From JBFGFG01 sp041627475 (lineage in GTDB: Bacteria; Actinomycetota; Nitriliruptoria; Nitriliruptorales; Nitriliruptoraceae), in NCBI GenBank assembly GCA_041627475.1, contig JBFKQZ010000146.1:1-8035 (forward strand): a stretch of 8,035 nt of DNA, written 5' to 3'. The notes beneath the pieces were generated by a model that had not been told where the DNA came from, searched no databases, and was given only the letters and a program-made list of their open reading frames with translations. Made by a program: the position numbers and the translations under genes. Numbering within the stretch: position 1 is the first letter of the stretch; every line of letters starts with the position of its first letter. Positions 1-6,053 of this stretch are shown in pieces.

Positions 1-1054
1 CCCGGCAGCCCGGCCACCGGCAGCCGAGGTCGCGCCACAGGACCTGCCGCCGGATCCGCTCCGGCAACCGCCTGGTCGCACGGAACTCGGCCAGCGGCCG
101 CGCCCCCTCCACGACGGACAGCAGCAGGTCGGCGTTGCACGCCAACGTGTCCAGCACCTGCCGCCCCAGCCACGGCGTGGAGCCCAGCCGTGCCGCAGAC
201 GCCAGCTGCCCCACCGCGCCGGAGCGTCCGTCGAGCTCAGACAGGTCGACACGGGCAACGATCGTCGGCCGCGCCCCAGCAGGCCGCAGGTCTACCTCAG
301 AAGAGGGCGCGTCGTCGGACGCGGCGTCCGTGCTGTCGCGTCCGGCGAGCCAGGCACGTGCCATCGCGAGCGACCCCTCGGCCAGCTGCTGCGACCGGGG
401 CGTGTCGGGGTCGGGCGGCCCGGCAGCGTGGTCGAGACCGGCGACGCGGGTCTGGAACCCTTCCTGGTCGGCCCAGTCCTCGACGATTCGGCCGGTCCCG
501 AACAGGTCCGGCAGGATCCGGGTCGAGTTGCGCTCGAGCCGGTCGCGGTCGAGCCGGTCGCGGTCGGCGGCCTTCCTGTGGGACTGGACGATCGCGTCGA
601 CATCAACATCCATGTCGGGATGGTCGCCCCGCCGGTTGCGCGACAGCGCCACGTGCGCCGCCTCGTGATCGACCGTCCGCAGCGTCTCGCCCGACAGCGC
701 CTTGGTGCCGGCGACGATCGAGACGGCCTGGTCGAGGGTGAGCTGGCCGGTCTCCAACAAGGTGGCGGTGACCGGCATGGCAGGCAGCCGCCGCACGAGC
801 AGCTCGAACTTCCACGCGTCACGACCGGGGAGCCTCCCGACGAGTGCGAGCCACTCCGACTGGGTGTAGCCGGTGGTGTTGGCGGTCCCACCCCAGGCGG
901 CGACGTCGCGGAAGGTGTCCAGCACCCGGCGCTTCATCTCCTCGAACTCGTCGAGGACGTCCGCCATCCGGCCCAACGGGTCGTACTCGTAGGCACCACC
1001 AGACTCGCCGGCCCGGTCAGGGCGACGGTCGTCGAAGCGGCGGTACGAGGTCAT
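1..1054 (-). CDS. DUF222 / 13E12-family HNH endonuclease domain protein (3' end cut by window edge)
   Basis: The minus-strand frame beginning at the ATG at 1054 has no stop through to position 2, giving 351 codons of an incomplete gene. The N-terminal two thirds resemble DUF222 (the mycobacterial REP13E12 family), with LTLDQAVSIVAGTKALSGET near residues 105-123. The last visible residues lead into the HNH domain: ATRRLPERIRRQVLWRD, then GCRWPGC, whose cysteines are C345 and C350 and normally bind zinc. The HNH histidines and asparagine lie beyond the left edge, so catalytic competence cannot be judged. An acidic, basic and proline-rich linker (about residues 145-255) carries a DRDRL tandem repeat. 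An in-frame GTG two codons upstream (1060) is an alternative start; the AGGG at 1065-1062 fits the ATG with a 7-nt spacer. Family knowledge: these proteins are multicopy in actinobacteria and their role is unknown; nuclease activity is inferred from the HNH fold. Family call is firm, function is not. Confidence 0.88.
   Translation of the reverse strand, partial: MTSYRRFDDRRPDRAGESGGAYEYDPLGRMADVLDEFEEMKRRVLDTFRDVAAWGGTANTTGYTQSEWLALVGRLPGRDAWKFELLVRRLPAMPVTATLLETGQLTLDQAVSIVAGTKALSGETLRTVDHEAAHVALSRNRRGDHPDMDVDVDAIVQSHRKAADRDRLDRDRLERNSTRILPDLFGTGRIVEDWADQEGFQTRVAGLDHAAGPPDPDTPRSQQLAEGSLAMARAWLAGRDSTDAASDDAPSSEVDLRPAGARPTIVARVDLSELDGRSGAVGQLASAARLGSTPWLGRQVLDTLACNADLLLSVVEGARPLAEFRATRRLPERIRRQVLWRDLGCRWPGCR
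536..565. repeat. 15-bp perfect tandem duplication inside the DUF222/HNH gene
   Basis: GAGCCGGTCGCGGTC occurs twice head to tail at 536-550 and 551-565. On the minus strand it encodes DRDRL twice, in the charged linker between the DUF222 part and the HNH part. The unit is a multiple of three, so a change in copy number would keep the frame. Its position in a variable linker suggests slippage or recent duplication rather than a functional motif. Confidence 0.8.
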
Positions 1055-1205
1055 GGCCACACCCTGCCAAGAGGGTGTGACACACCTCCTCAGCCGCCAC
1101 CGACAGGTGCTGAAGCGACGCGGACAGTGGCCGACGGGGAGTCGGCATCCGGTCGAGGACGACCGAACGGCCGGGTGGCAAGGACGAGGACGAGGACGAC
1201 AGACG
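1055..1205. other. Divergent intergenic region rich in inverted repeats, no TA dinucleotide
   Basis: This region separates the start of the DUF222/HNH gene (minus) from the start of the sensor kinase (plus). Besides the 1058-1079 repeat it holds TCAGC/GCTGA (1090-1094, 1109-1113) enclosing ACC-gaca-GGT (1099-1108), GCCGAC-gggga-GTCGGC (1130-1146) and CGGTCG-agga-CGACCG (1150-1165), then a GGACGAGGACGAGGACGAC purine tract (1182-1200). There is no TA on either strand, so no TANNNT -10 element for a housekeeping sigma factor can lie here. Short GC arms are expected by chance at this base composition; the cluster is suggestive only. Confidence 0.5.
1058..1079 (-). promoter_or_regulatory. Perfect 8-bp inverted repeat enclosing the ribosome binding site of the DUF222/HNH gene
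   Basis: CACACCCT (1058-1065) and AGGGTGTG (1072-1079) are exact reverse complements with a 6-nt spacer. Read as minus-strand RNA, the 3' arm carries AGGG (1065-1062), seven bases before the ATG at 1054, and covers the alternative GTG at 1060. Folding would hide the ribosome binding site. As DNA it could equally be a protein-binding operator. The same middle segment can also pair with GGTGTG/CACACC at 1074-1086 just upstream in the transcript, so two exclusive pairings exist. A stronger purine run, GAGGAGG (1091-1085), lies about 30 nt from the ATG, too far to serve it directly. The repeat is seen; the regulatory role is inferred. Confidence 0.5.
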
Positions 1206-3038
1206 GTGGCCAGCCACCTCCTCCACCACCCCCTGACCCCGATCGTGACGATGGGGCTCGTCGGAGTGGGCATCGTGGCCACCGGCGGAGTCGCGAGCCC
1301 GTTCCTGCACGTGCTCCTCGCCGTCGTCCTGCTGGGTGCCGCCGACGGTCGGCGGCATCGCCTGGTCGGCGCCCTGCTCGCGACCGCCGCGGTCCGGCTC
1401 GGTCTGGGCATGCTGGCGGGTGAGACGGTCCCGGCGCTCGCCGAGGTGGCGCTGTGGTCGGCGGTCGGCGGCACGGTCTACGGACTCGTGCAACGCCTCG
1501 ACCAGACGGGGTCGCGGCTGCGCCTGCGTGACGCCGAACTGACGGTGCTGTACGACCGCCACCGTGACCCGTCGGTCCTGCTCGACACCCGCGGTGTGGT
1601 CCGTAGCGTCAACGACGCGGTGCTGATCCTCACCGGGCTGGACACCGAGGACCTCGTGGGGCGGACGCTCGGCCACGTCGTCGACCCGGCCTGCCACGCG
1701 CGGGACACTGCACACGTCCGCCGCGCGCTGGCCGGCGAGCCGCAGCTCTACGACACCCGGATCCGGGCCGACGACGGCGGCTACCGGGACATGCGCGTCG
1801 CCCTGCACCCACTGCTGGACCGCGGCCGGACCATCGGGCTGTCGGTCGTCGGGCACGACGTGAGCAGGGAGCTGCGGGCTCGGCAGGCCCTGGCGATGTC
1901 GGAGCGCCGCTACCGCACCATGGCCGAGCACGCCCGGGTGGGCCTCTACTACGCCACCCTCGTCGACGGCCCCCCACGCTTCGCGTACGTGAACCCGGCA
2001 CTGGCCGCGATGACCGGGGTTCCGGAGGAGGACTGGTACGCGGACCTCCACCTCGCCCGCCACCACGTGCCACCGGAGGACCAGCACCGCATCGGGATCG
2101 ACGCCGGCCACCGCACCGGCGTGCTCGACGAGCCGGTCCGGTACCGCTGGGTCCGCCCCGACGGCGAGGTGCGCTGGCACGAGGCGGCCGAGGTGCGCAT
2201 CACCGATGACGAGGGCGTGACCGTCGGCATCCAGGGCATCATCCACGACATGACCGACGACGTCGAGGAGCGGGACCTGCTGGCGGACGCACTGGCCCGC
2301 AAGCAGCAGGCGGTGCGGGACCTCGAACGCGTCGACCGCATGAAGAACACGTTCCTGCAGTCGGTGTCCCACGAGCTGCGGACGCCGCTGACCAGCATCA
2401 TCGGCATGAGCGAGACGCTCCGGGCGCGCCACGACGGCCTGCCGAGCGACGTGCGGGCGACGATGGACGACGCGATCCACCGCAACGCGACGAAGCTGCA
2501 GCGCCTCCTGACCGACCTGCTCGACGTCGACCGGCTTGCCCGCGGCATCGTCACGCCGCGACTGGGCGAGACCGACCTGTGCACGCTGGCGACCAACGTG
2601 CTGGAGGACATCGACCTCGACGGCCGTCGGCTCGTGCCCGACCTCGAGAGCGCACCCGTCGTCGCCGACGCGCCGAAGGTGGAGCGCATCGTCGAGAACC
2701 TGGTGGTCAACGCGGTGCGCCACACCCCGGTCGGGGCGACCGTCCGCGTGGCGACGCGACGGCACGGCGACACCGCCGTGCTCGTGGTCGAGGACGACGG
2801 CGACGGCGTGCCGGACACGATCAAGGACCAGCTGTTCGAGCCGTTCTTCCAGGGGCCGGGCTCGGGTGAGCGTCCCAGCCCCGGCACGGGCATCGGCCTG
2901 GCACTCGTGGCCCGCCTCACCGAGCTGCACGGCGGCGTGACGCGCGTGGAGGACCGCCCCGAGGGGGGCGCCCGGTTCGTGGTCGAGCTCCCCTGCGCAG
3001 CGGCCCGGACCGAACGACCCGTCGGCATTCCCTCCTGA
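1206..3038 (+). CDS. Membrane-bound PAS-domain sensor histidine kinase
   Basis: A 610-residue two-component sensor that should autophosphorylate on histidine and pass phosphate to a response regulator not seen in the window. In order: four hydrophobic segments (about 11-28, 32-47, 52-72, 76-96) without a sizeable extracytoplasmic domain; PAS1 (about 110-222); PAS2 (about 232-352, with the PAC-like RYRWVRPDGEVRWHE); a short coiled stretch; HisKA with SHELRTPLTS, phosphoacceptor H389; HATPase_c with N-box ENLVVNAVRH (N498, N502), G1 DDGDG (D531), F-box LFEPFF and G2 GTGIGLAL (560-567). All catalytic boxes are intact. Start: GTG 1206, with GAGG (1192-1195) about ten bases upstream and a hydrophobic N-terminus. 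The frame stays open back to an ATG at 1053, but that stretch is arginine-rich, repeat-bearing and overlaps the divergent HNH start, so I reject it. The ATG at 1251 is a less likely alternative that would cut the first helix. The sensing part is probably membrane plus PAS; the ligand is unknown. Confidence 0.9.
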   Translation: MASHLLHHPLTPIVTMGLVGVGIVATGGVASPFLHVLLAVVLLGAADGRRHRLVGALLATAAVRLGLGMLAGETVPALAEVALWSAVGGTVYGLVQRLDQTGSRLRLRDAELTVLYDRHRDPSVLLDTRGVVRSVNDAVLILTGLDTEDLVGRTLGHVVDPACHARDTAHVRRALAGEPQLYDTRIRADDGGYRDMRVALHPLLDRGRTIGLSVVGHDVSRELRARQALAMSERRYRTMAEHARVGLYYATLVDGPPRFAYVNPALAAMTGVPEEDWYADLHLARHHVPPEDQHRIGIDAGHRTGVLDEPVRYRWVRPDGEVRWHEAAEVRITDDEGVTVGIQGIIHDMTDDVEERDLLADALARKQQAVRDLERVDRMKNTFLQSVSHELRTPLTSIIGMSETLRARHDGLPSDVRATMDDAIHRNATKLQRLLTDLLDVDRLARGIVTPRLGETDLCTLATNVLEDIDLDGRRLVPDLESAPVVADAPKVERIVENLVVNAVRHTPVGATVRVATRRHGDTAVLVVEDDGDGVPDTIKDQLFEPFFQGPGSGERPSPGTGIGLALVARLTELHGGVTRVEDRPEGGARFVVELPCAAARTERPVGIPS

Positions 3039-3059
3039 CCGTCGAGGTGCGCGCGACGG
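3039..3059 (+). terminator. Possible hairpin directly after the kinase stop codon
   Basis: CCGTCG (3039-3044) and CGACGG (3054-3059) form an exact 6-bp stem with a 9-nt loop, beginning one base after the TGA. No T-run follows, so this is not a classic intrinsic terminator. It may be a weak terminator or stability element between the kinase and lipA, or a chance repeat in GC-rich DNA. Confidence 0.25.
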
Positions 3060-3089
3060 ACGGTCCGCTCACCGGTCGGGACCGACTCG

Positions 3090-3095
3090 TACGCT
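3090..3095 (+). promoter_or_regulatory. Candidate -10 hexamer upstream of lipA
   Basis: TACGCT fits the TANNNT actinobacterial -10 pattern and lies about 34 nt before the lipA GTG. No convincing -35 is seen at the expected spacing. A short palindrome, GTCGG-ga-CCGAC (3075-3086), sits just upstream and could be an operator. The same hexamer occurs upstream of the rhomboid gene. Weak evidence. Confidence 0.3.
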
Positions 3096-3118
3096 GCTGG
3101 GTCCCGGCCGCACGTCCC

Positions 3119-3123
3119 AGGAG
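3119..3123 (+). promoter_or_regulatory. Ribosome binding site of lipA
   Basis: AGGAG, five bases before GTG 3129. It fixes the GTG as the start and so supports the long N-terminal extension of the protein. Confidence 0.7.
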
Positions 3124-3128
3124 CCGCC

Positions 3129-4211
3129 GTGGCACAGACCGAGAGCTCGATCACCCAGCAGGCCACCGCCCTGCTGCGTGAGGCTGGTGCGCTGCCGCTC
3201 GCCGACGGCACCCGGCCGATGTCGAAGGCGGACCAGCTCGGCAAGGAGCGGACCCAGCGCGCCGGCGTGGTCCGGCACACGATCGACACGACCGTGAAGC
3301 AGGGCCGCAAGCCCGACTGGCTCAAGGTCAAGGCCGTCCAGGGCGAGCAGTTCAAGGACGTCAAGGGCCTGATGGAGGACCTCGAGCTCAACACGGTCTG
3401 CTCCGAGGCCCGCTGCCCCAACATCTACGAGTGCTGGGAGATGCGCGAGGCCACGTACCTCATCGGTGGCGAGGACTGCACCCGCCGCTGCGGCTTCTGC
3501 CAGATCAAGACCGGCAAGCCGCAGGGGTACGACAGGGACGAGCCGCGGCGTGTCGCCGAGGCCGTCGAGCACCTCGGCCTGCGCTTCACGGTCGTCACGA
3601 TGGTCGCCCGCGACGACCTCGAGGACGGCGGTGCCTGGCTGGTCGCCGAGACCATCCGCCAGATCCGCGCCCGCACCCCGGACGTCGGCATCGAGGTGCT
3701 GCCGAGCGACTTCGGCTACGGGATGAACCCGGCGAAGGGCCGCGCAGCGCTCGAGCAGGTCGTCGAGGCCGAGCCCGACGTCTTCGCCTTCAACCTCGAG
3801 ACCACCCGCCGGCTCTTCCCGGTGATCCGCCCCAGCTTCGACTACGACCGCGGGCTGGAGTTCCTCGCGCTGGCGCGGGAGCTCTTCCCGGCCACGACGG
3901 CCGTGAAGTCCAACCTCATCGCTGGCATGGGCGAGACCGACGACGAGATCAAGCAGTGCATGCGGGACCTGCGTGCGGCCGGCGTGAACACGCTGACGAT
4001 CGGGCAGTACCTGCAGCCGTCCGCCCAGCACCTCGCGCTCGACCGCTACGTGACGCCCGAGTCGTTCGAGGAGTTCCGCCGCTTCGGCGAGGAGGAGCTC
4101 GGCTTCGACCACGTCGAGTCCGGGCCGCTCGTGCGCTCCAGCTACCACGCCGGCGAGCAGGCGAAGGACGCCAACGCCTGGGCCCCTTCCGGGAACCAGC
4201 CGGGCGCCTGA
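3129..4211 (+). CDS. lipA: Lipoyl synthase, radical SAM
   Basis: Inserts two sulfurs into the octanoyl chain on the lipoyl domains of 2-oxoacid dehydrogenases or glycine cleavage H protein, the last step of lipoate synthesis, in the cytoplasm. Visible hallmarks: auxiliary-cluster motif CSEARCPNIYEC (C91, C96, C102), radical SAM motif CTRRCGFC (C117, C121, C124), ARDDLEDGGAW, KSNLIAGMGET, TIGQYLQPS, and the C-terminal RSSYHA (R336-Y339) that supplies the serine ligand of the auxiliary cluster. All cluster ligands are present. At 360 residues it is longer than many bacterial LipA proteins because of about 45 extra N-terminal residues, ahead of RKPDWLKVK. The extension is genuine if the GTG at 3129, with AGGAG five bases upstream, is used. 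Where the family usually has HNxET this protein has FNLET (F221). No lipB is adjacent; octanoyl transfer must be encoded elsewhere. A WS/DGAT gene follows 66 nt downstream. Confidence 0.96.
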   Translation: MAQTESSITQQATALLREAGALPLADGTRPMSKADQLGKERTQRAGVVRHTIDTTVKQGRKPDWLKVKAVQGEQFKDVKGLMEDLELNTVCSEARCPNIYECWEMREATYLIGGEDCTRRCGFCQIKTGKPQGYDRDEPRRVAEAVEHLGLRFTVVTMVARDDLEDGGAWLVAETIRQIRARTPDVGIEVLPSDFGYGMNPAKGRAALEQVVEAEPDVFAFNLETTRRLFPVIRPSFDYDRGLEFLALARELFPATTAVKSNLIAGMGETDDEIKQCMRDLRAAGVNTLTIGQYLQPSAQHLALDRYVTPESFEEFRRFGEEELGFDHVESGPLVRSSYHAGEQAKDANAWAPSGNQPGA

Positions 4212-4242
4212 CGCGCGGATCCGACCGAACGTCACCCAGCGG

Positions 4243-4260
4243 TACCGTCGTGCATCGACG
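4243..4260 (+). promoter_or_regulatory. Promoter-like hexamer and palindrome between lipA and the acyltransferase
   Basis: TACCGT (4243-4248) fits TANNNT and overlaps the hyphenated palindrome CGTCG-TGCAT-CGACG (4246-4260), which ends seven bases before the ribosome binding site of the acyltransferase. It could be an internal promoter with an operator, or a leader hairpin. No good -35 is visible. Low certainty. Confidence 0.27.
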
Positions 4261-4266
4261 CGAGCC

Positions 4267-4271
4267 GGGAG
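4267..4271 (+). promoter_or_regulatory. Ribosome binding site of the WS/DGAT gene
   Basis: GGGAG, six bases before GTG 4278. It supports the GTG start and the N-terminus GLSDLNPFSGALPLMD, which matches the usual family beginning. Confidence 0.65.
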
Positions 4272-4277
4272 CACGGC

Positions 4278-5717
4278 GTGGGCCTGTCCGACCTCAACCC
4301 GTTCAGCGGGGCGCTCCCGCTGATGGACGCCGGCTGGTTGCTCGCCGAGGCGCCCGAGCACCCGACGCACGTCGGCGGGCTGATGCTGTTCGAGCTGCCC
4401 CCGGAGGCCGACGGCAGCCAGTCGGACGCGAGCGCCTGGATCGACGAGACCATCGCCGGTGCGTTGCGCCACCACGAGCTGCGCAGCCCGTTCGACCTCC
4501 GGCTCGAGCGGCCCCACGGGCTCCTCGGCACCTACTCGTGGGTCAAGGACGACGACCCGGACCTGCTGTGGCACGTCCGGCACCTGGCGCTCCCCCGCCC
4601 CGGCCGCATCCGTGAGCTGCTGAGCCTCGTCAGCCGGCTGCACACCCCGCCGCTGGACCGTCACCGCCCGATGTGGGAGGCCCACTTCATCGAGGGCCTC
4701 GCCGACGGCCGCGTCGCGCTGTACTGGCGCGCCAGCCACGCCCTCATGGACGGCGTCGCGGCGATGCGCCAGCTGACGCAGTCGTTCACGCACGACCCCG
4801 ACCGCCGTGAGATGGTCCCGCCGTGGGCCGTCGACCCGGCGGCACCGGCCCCACGGTCGAAGATCCGCAGCGACCAGAAGGGGCCGATCACCCCGTCCCC
4901 GACCGGGCTGGTCGGGTCGGCCGTCACCGCGGCCACGTCGAACTTCAAGCTGACCTCGACGGTCAGCCAGCAGGTCCTGCGCGGCGTGTCCAACCGCAGC
5001 GACGTCCACTACCCCGCGCCCGACACGATCTTCAACACGCGCCTGAGCGCCTCGCGCCGGTTCGTGGCCCAGTCCTACGCGATGGACCGCTTCCGCCACG
5101 TGGCGAAGGCGGGCGACGCGACGATCAACGACGTGGTGCTGTCGGTCTGCGGCGGCGCGCTGCGGCGCTACCTCGACGACCGTGGCGAGCTGCCCGACGC
5201 CTCGCTCACGGCGCTCGTCCCGGTCTCGGTCCGTCCGGCCGACGGGCCCGACGACGGCAACGCGCTGTCGGCCACGCTGACGACGCTCGCCACCGACACG
5301 CCCGACCCGGCGCTGCGCCTCGAGCGGGTGAAGGCCTCGATGGACAAGGCCAAGGCGCGCATGCGGACCATGACCCGGTCCCAGCTGGCCACGTACGGGA
5401 CGCTCCTGTTCGGCCCCGTGCTCGCCGGGCAGGTCACCGGGACGGCCGGCCAGATCCCGCCGATGTTCAACGTGATCATCTCCAACGTGCCCGGCCCCGA
5501 CGAGCCGCTCTACTGGAACGGCGCCCGCCTCGACGGGATGTACCCCGTCTCGCTGCTGTTCGACGGCTACGCGCTCAACATCACGCAGACGTCCTACGCC
5601 GGCAGCTTCGAGTTCGGCATCACCGCCGACCGCAAGGCCGTCCCGCGGATGCAGCGCATGATCGACCACATCGAGGACAGCCTCGGTGCGCTCGAGGAGT
5701 CGCTGGGCGTCGCGTGA
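4278..5717 (+). CDS. WS/DGAT/MGAT-family O-acyltransferase (wax ester / triacylglycerol synthase)
   Basis: Expected to transfer fatty acyl groups from acyl-CoA to a fatty alcohol or diacylglycerol at the inner face of the membrane, making storage neutral lipid. The 479-residue length fits the family. Visible motifs: N-terminal LPLMDAGWLLAE, PLDRHRPMWE (125-134), the active-site region SHALMDG (153-159), NALSATLTTL, and C-terminal SNVPGP (402-407) followed by the YPVSLLFDGYALNI segment. The active-site motif is usually HHxxxDG; here the first histidine is S153 while the second, taken as the catalytic base, is kept (H154), as are D158 and G159. Activity is therefore likely but may be altered. 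A proline-rich segment (about 181-205) links the two halves. It follows lipA by 66 nt with its own ribosome binding site, and its stop overlaps the next start (GTGA), implying co-expression with the small membrane protein. Actinobacteria often carry several paralogues, so the substrate cannot be assigned. Confidence 0.92.
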   Translation: MGLSDLNPFSGALPLMDAGWLLAEAPEHPTHVGGLMLFELPPEADGSQSDASAWIDETIAGALRHHELRSPFDLRLERPHGLLGTYSWVKDDDPDLLWHVRHLALPRPGRIRELLSLVSRLHTPPLDRHRPMWEAHFIEGLADGRVALYWRASHALMDGVAAMRQLTQSFTHDPDRREMVPPWAVDPAAPAPRSKIRSDQKGPITPSPTGLVGSAVTAATSNFKLTSTVSQQVLRGVSNRSDVHYPAPDTIFNTRLSASRRFVAQSYAMDRFRHVAKAGDATINDVVLSVCGGALRRYLDDRGELPDASLTALVPVSVRPADGPDDGNALSATLTTLATDTPDPALRLERVKASMDKAKARMRTMTRSQLATYGTLLFGPVLAGQVTGTAGQIPPMFNVIISNVPGPDEPLYWNGARLDGMYPVSLLFDGYALNITQTSYAGSFEFGITADRKAVPRMQRMIDHIEDSLGALEESLGVA

Positions 5718-6049
5718 GCGACCTGCCCGACCTCGAGCTCGACCCGCAGGTCCCACGACGCGGACGGTGGTGGATCGTCGGTGGGCTCTCGCTGCTCGCC
5801 CTGCCGGTGACGTTCGCCTTCTTCGTGCTGGCCATCGTCGCGGTGGAGGGCTGCTTCATCGACTGCATGACGCCCGAGCCGCGACCGCTCTACGGCACGG
5901 CCCTGGCGTTCGGGGCCGCGATCATGGGCGGTGGCTGGGCCGGGCTCGTCCCGTGGGCCATGGGCCGCCCCCGGCTGATCGCCCGCACGTTCCTCGCCGG
6001 CGTCGTGCTGCTGCTGACGCTCTTCGGCCTGCTCGCCGTCCTCGGCTGA
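5714..6049 (+). CDS. Small three-helix membrane protein of unknown function
   Basis: I do not recognise a family. The 111 residues begin with an acidic, soluble stretch (DLPDLELD), then RRGR and a first helix (about 19-45). A short loop holds EGCFIDC, with C47 and C51 four residues apart, and two more helices follow (about 60-83 and 88-110), the protein ending at the last helix. By the positive-inside rule the N-terminus (RRGR) and the RPRLIAR loop are cytoplasmic, which places the cysteine loop outside, where a disulfide could form. The start is GTG 5714, overlapping the acyltransferase stop in a 4-nt GTGA; GAGGAG (5694-5699) lies somewhat far upstream, so translation is probably coupled. 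The tight overlap suggests a role with the acyltransferase, such as membrane anchoring, but that is inference. Confidence 0.78.
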   Translation: MSDLPDLELDPQVPRRGRWWIVGGLSLLALPVTFAFFVLAIVAVEGCFIDCMTPEPRPLYGTALAFGAAIMGGGWAGLVPWAMGRPRLIARTFLAGVVLLLTLFGLLAVLG

Positions 6050-6053
6050 GGGG

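Noticed and set aside
1182..1200. GACGAG triplet-like repeat as a functional repeat array
   Set aside because: Only about three imperfect units; more simply a purine-rich ribosome binding region for the kinase.
1053..1205. Kinase start at ATG 1053 with 51 extra residues
   Set aside because: The extra stretch is arginine-rich, crosses the inverted repeats and overlaps the divergent HNH start codon; GTG 1206 has a purine-rich site upstream and opens directly into the membrane helices.
428..1423. Plus-strand open frame opposite the HNH gene
   Set aside because: It is in exact codon register with the minus-strand DUF222 gene, ends in proline and arginine runs, and shows no domain.
1017..2930. 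637-codon minus-strand open frame opposite the sensor kinase
   Set aside because: Low-complexity, histidine-, valine- and arginine-rich antisense composition with no motif; the kinase on the plus strand is unambiguous.
3069..5756. 895-codon open frame on the minus strand opposite lipA and the acyltransferase
   Set aside because: Its protein is made of repeated R, G, V, D and A runs typical of an antisense frame in GC-rich genes, while the plus strand has complete family motifs.
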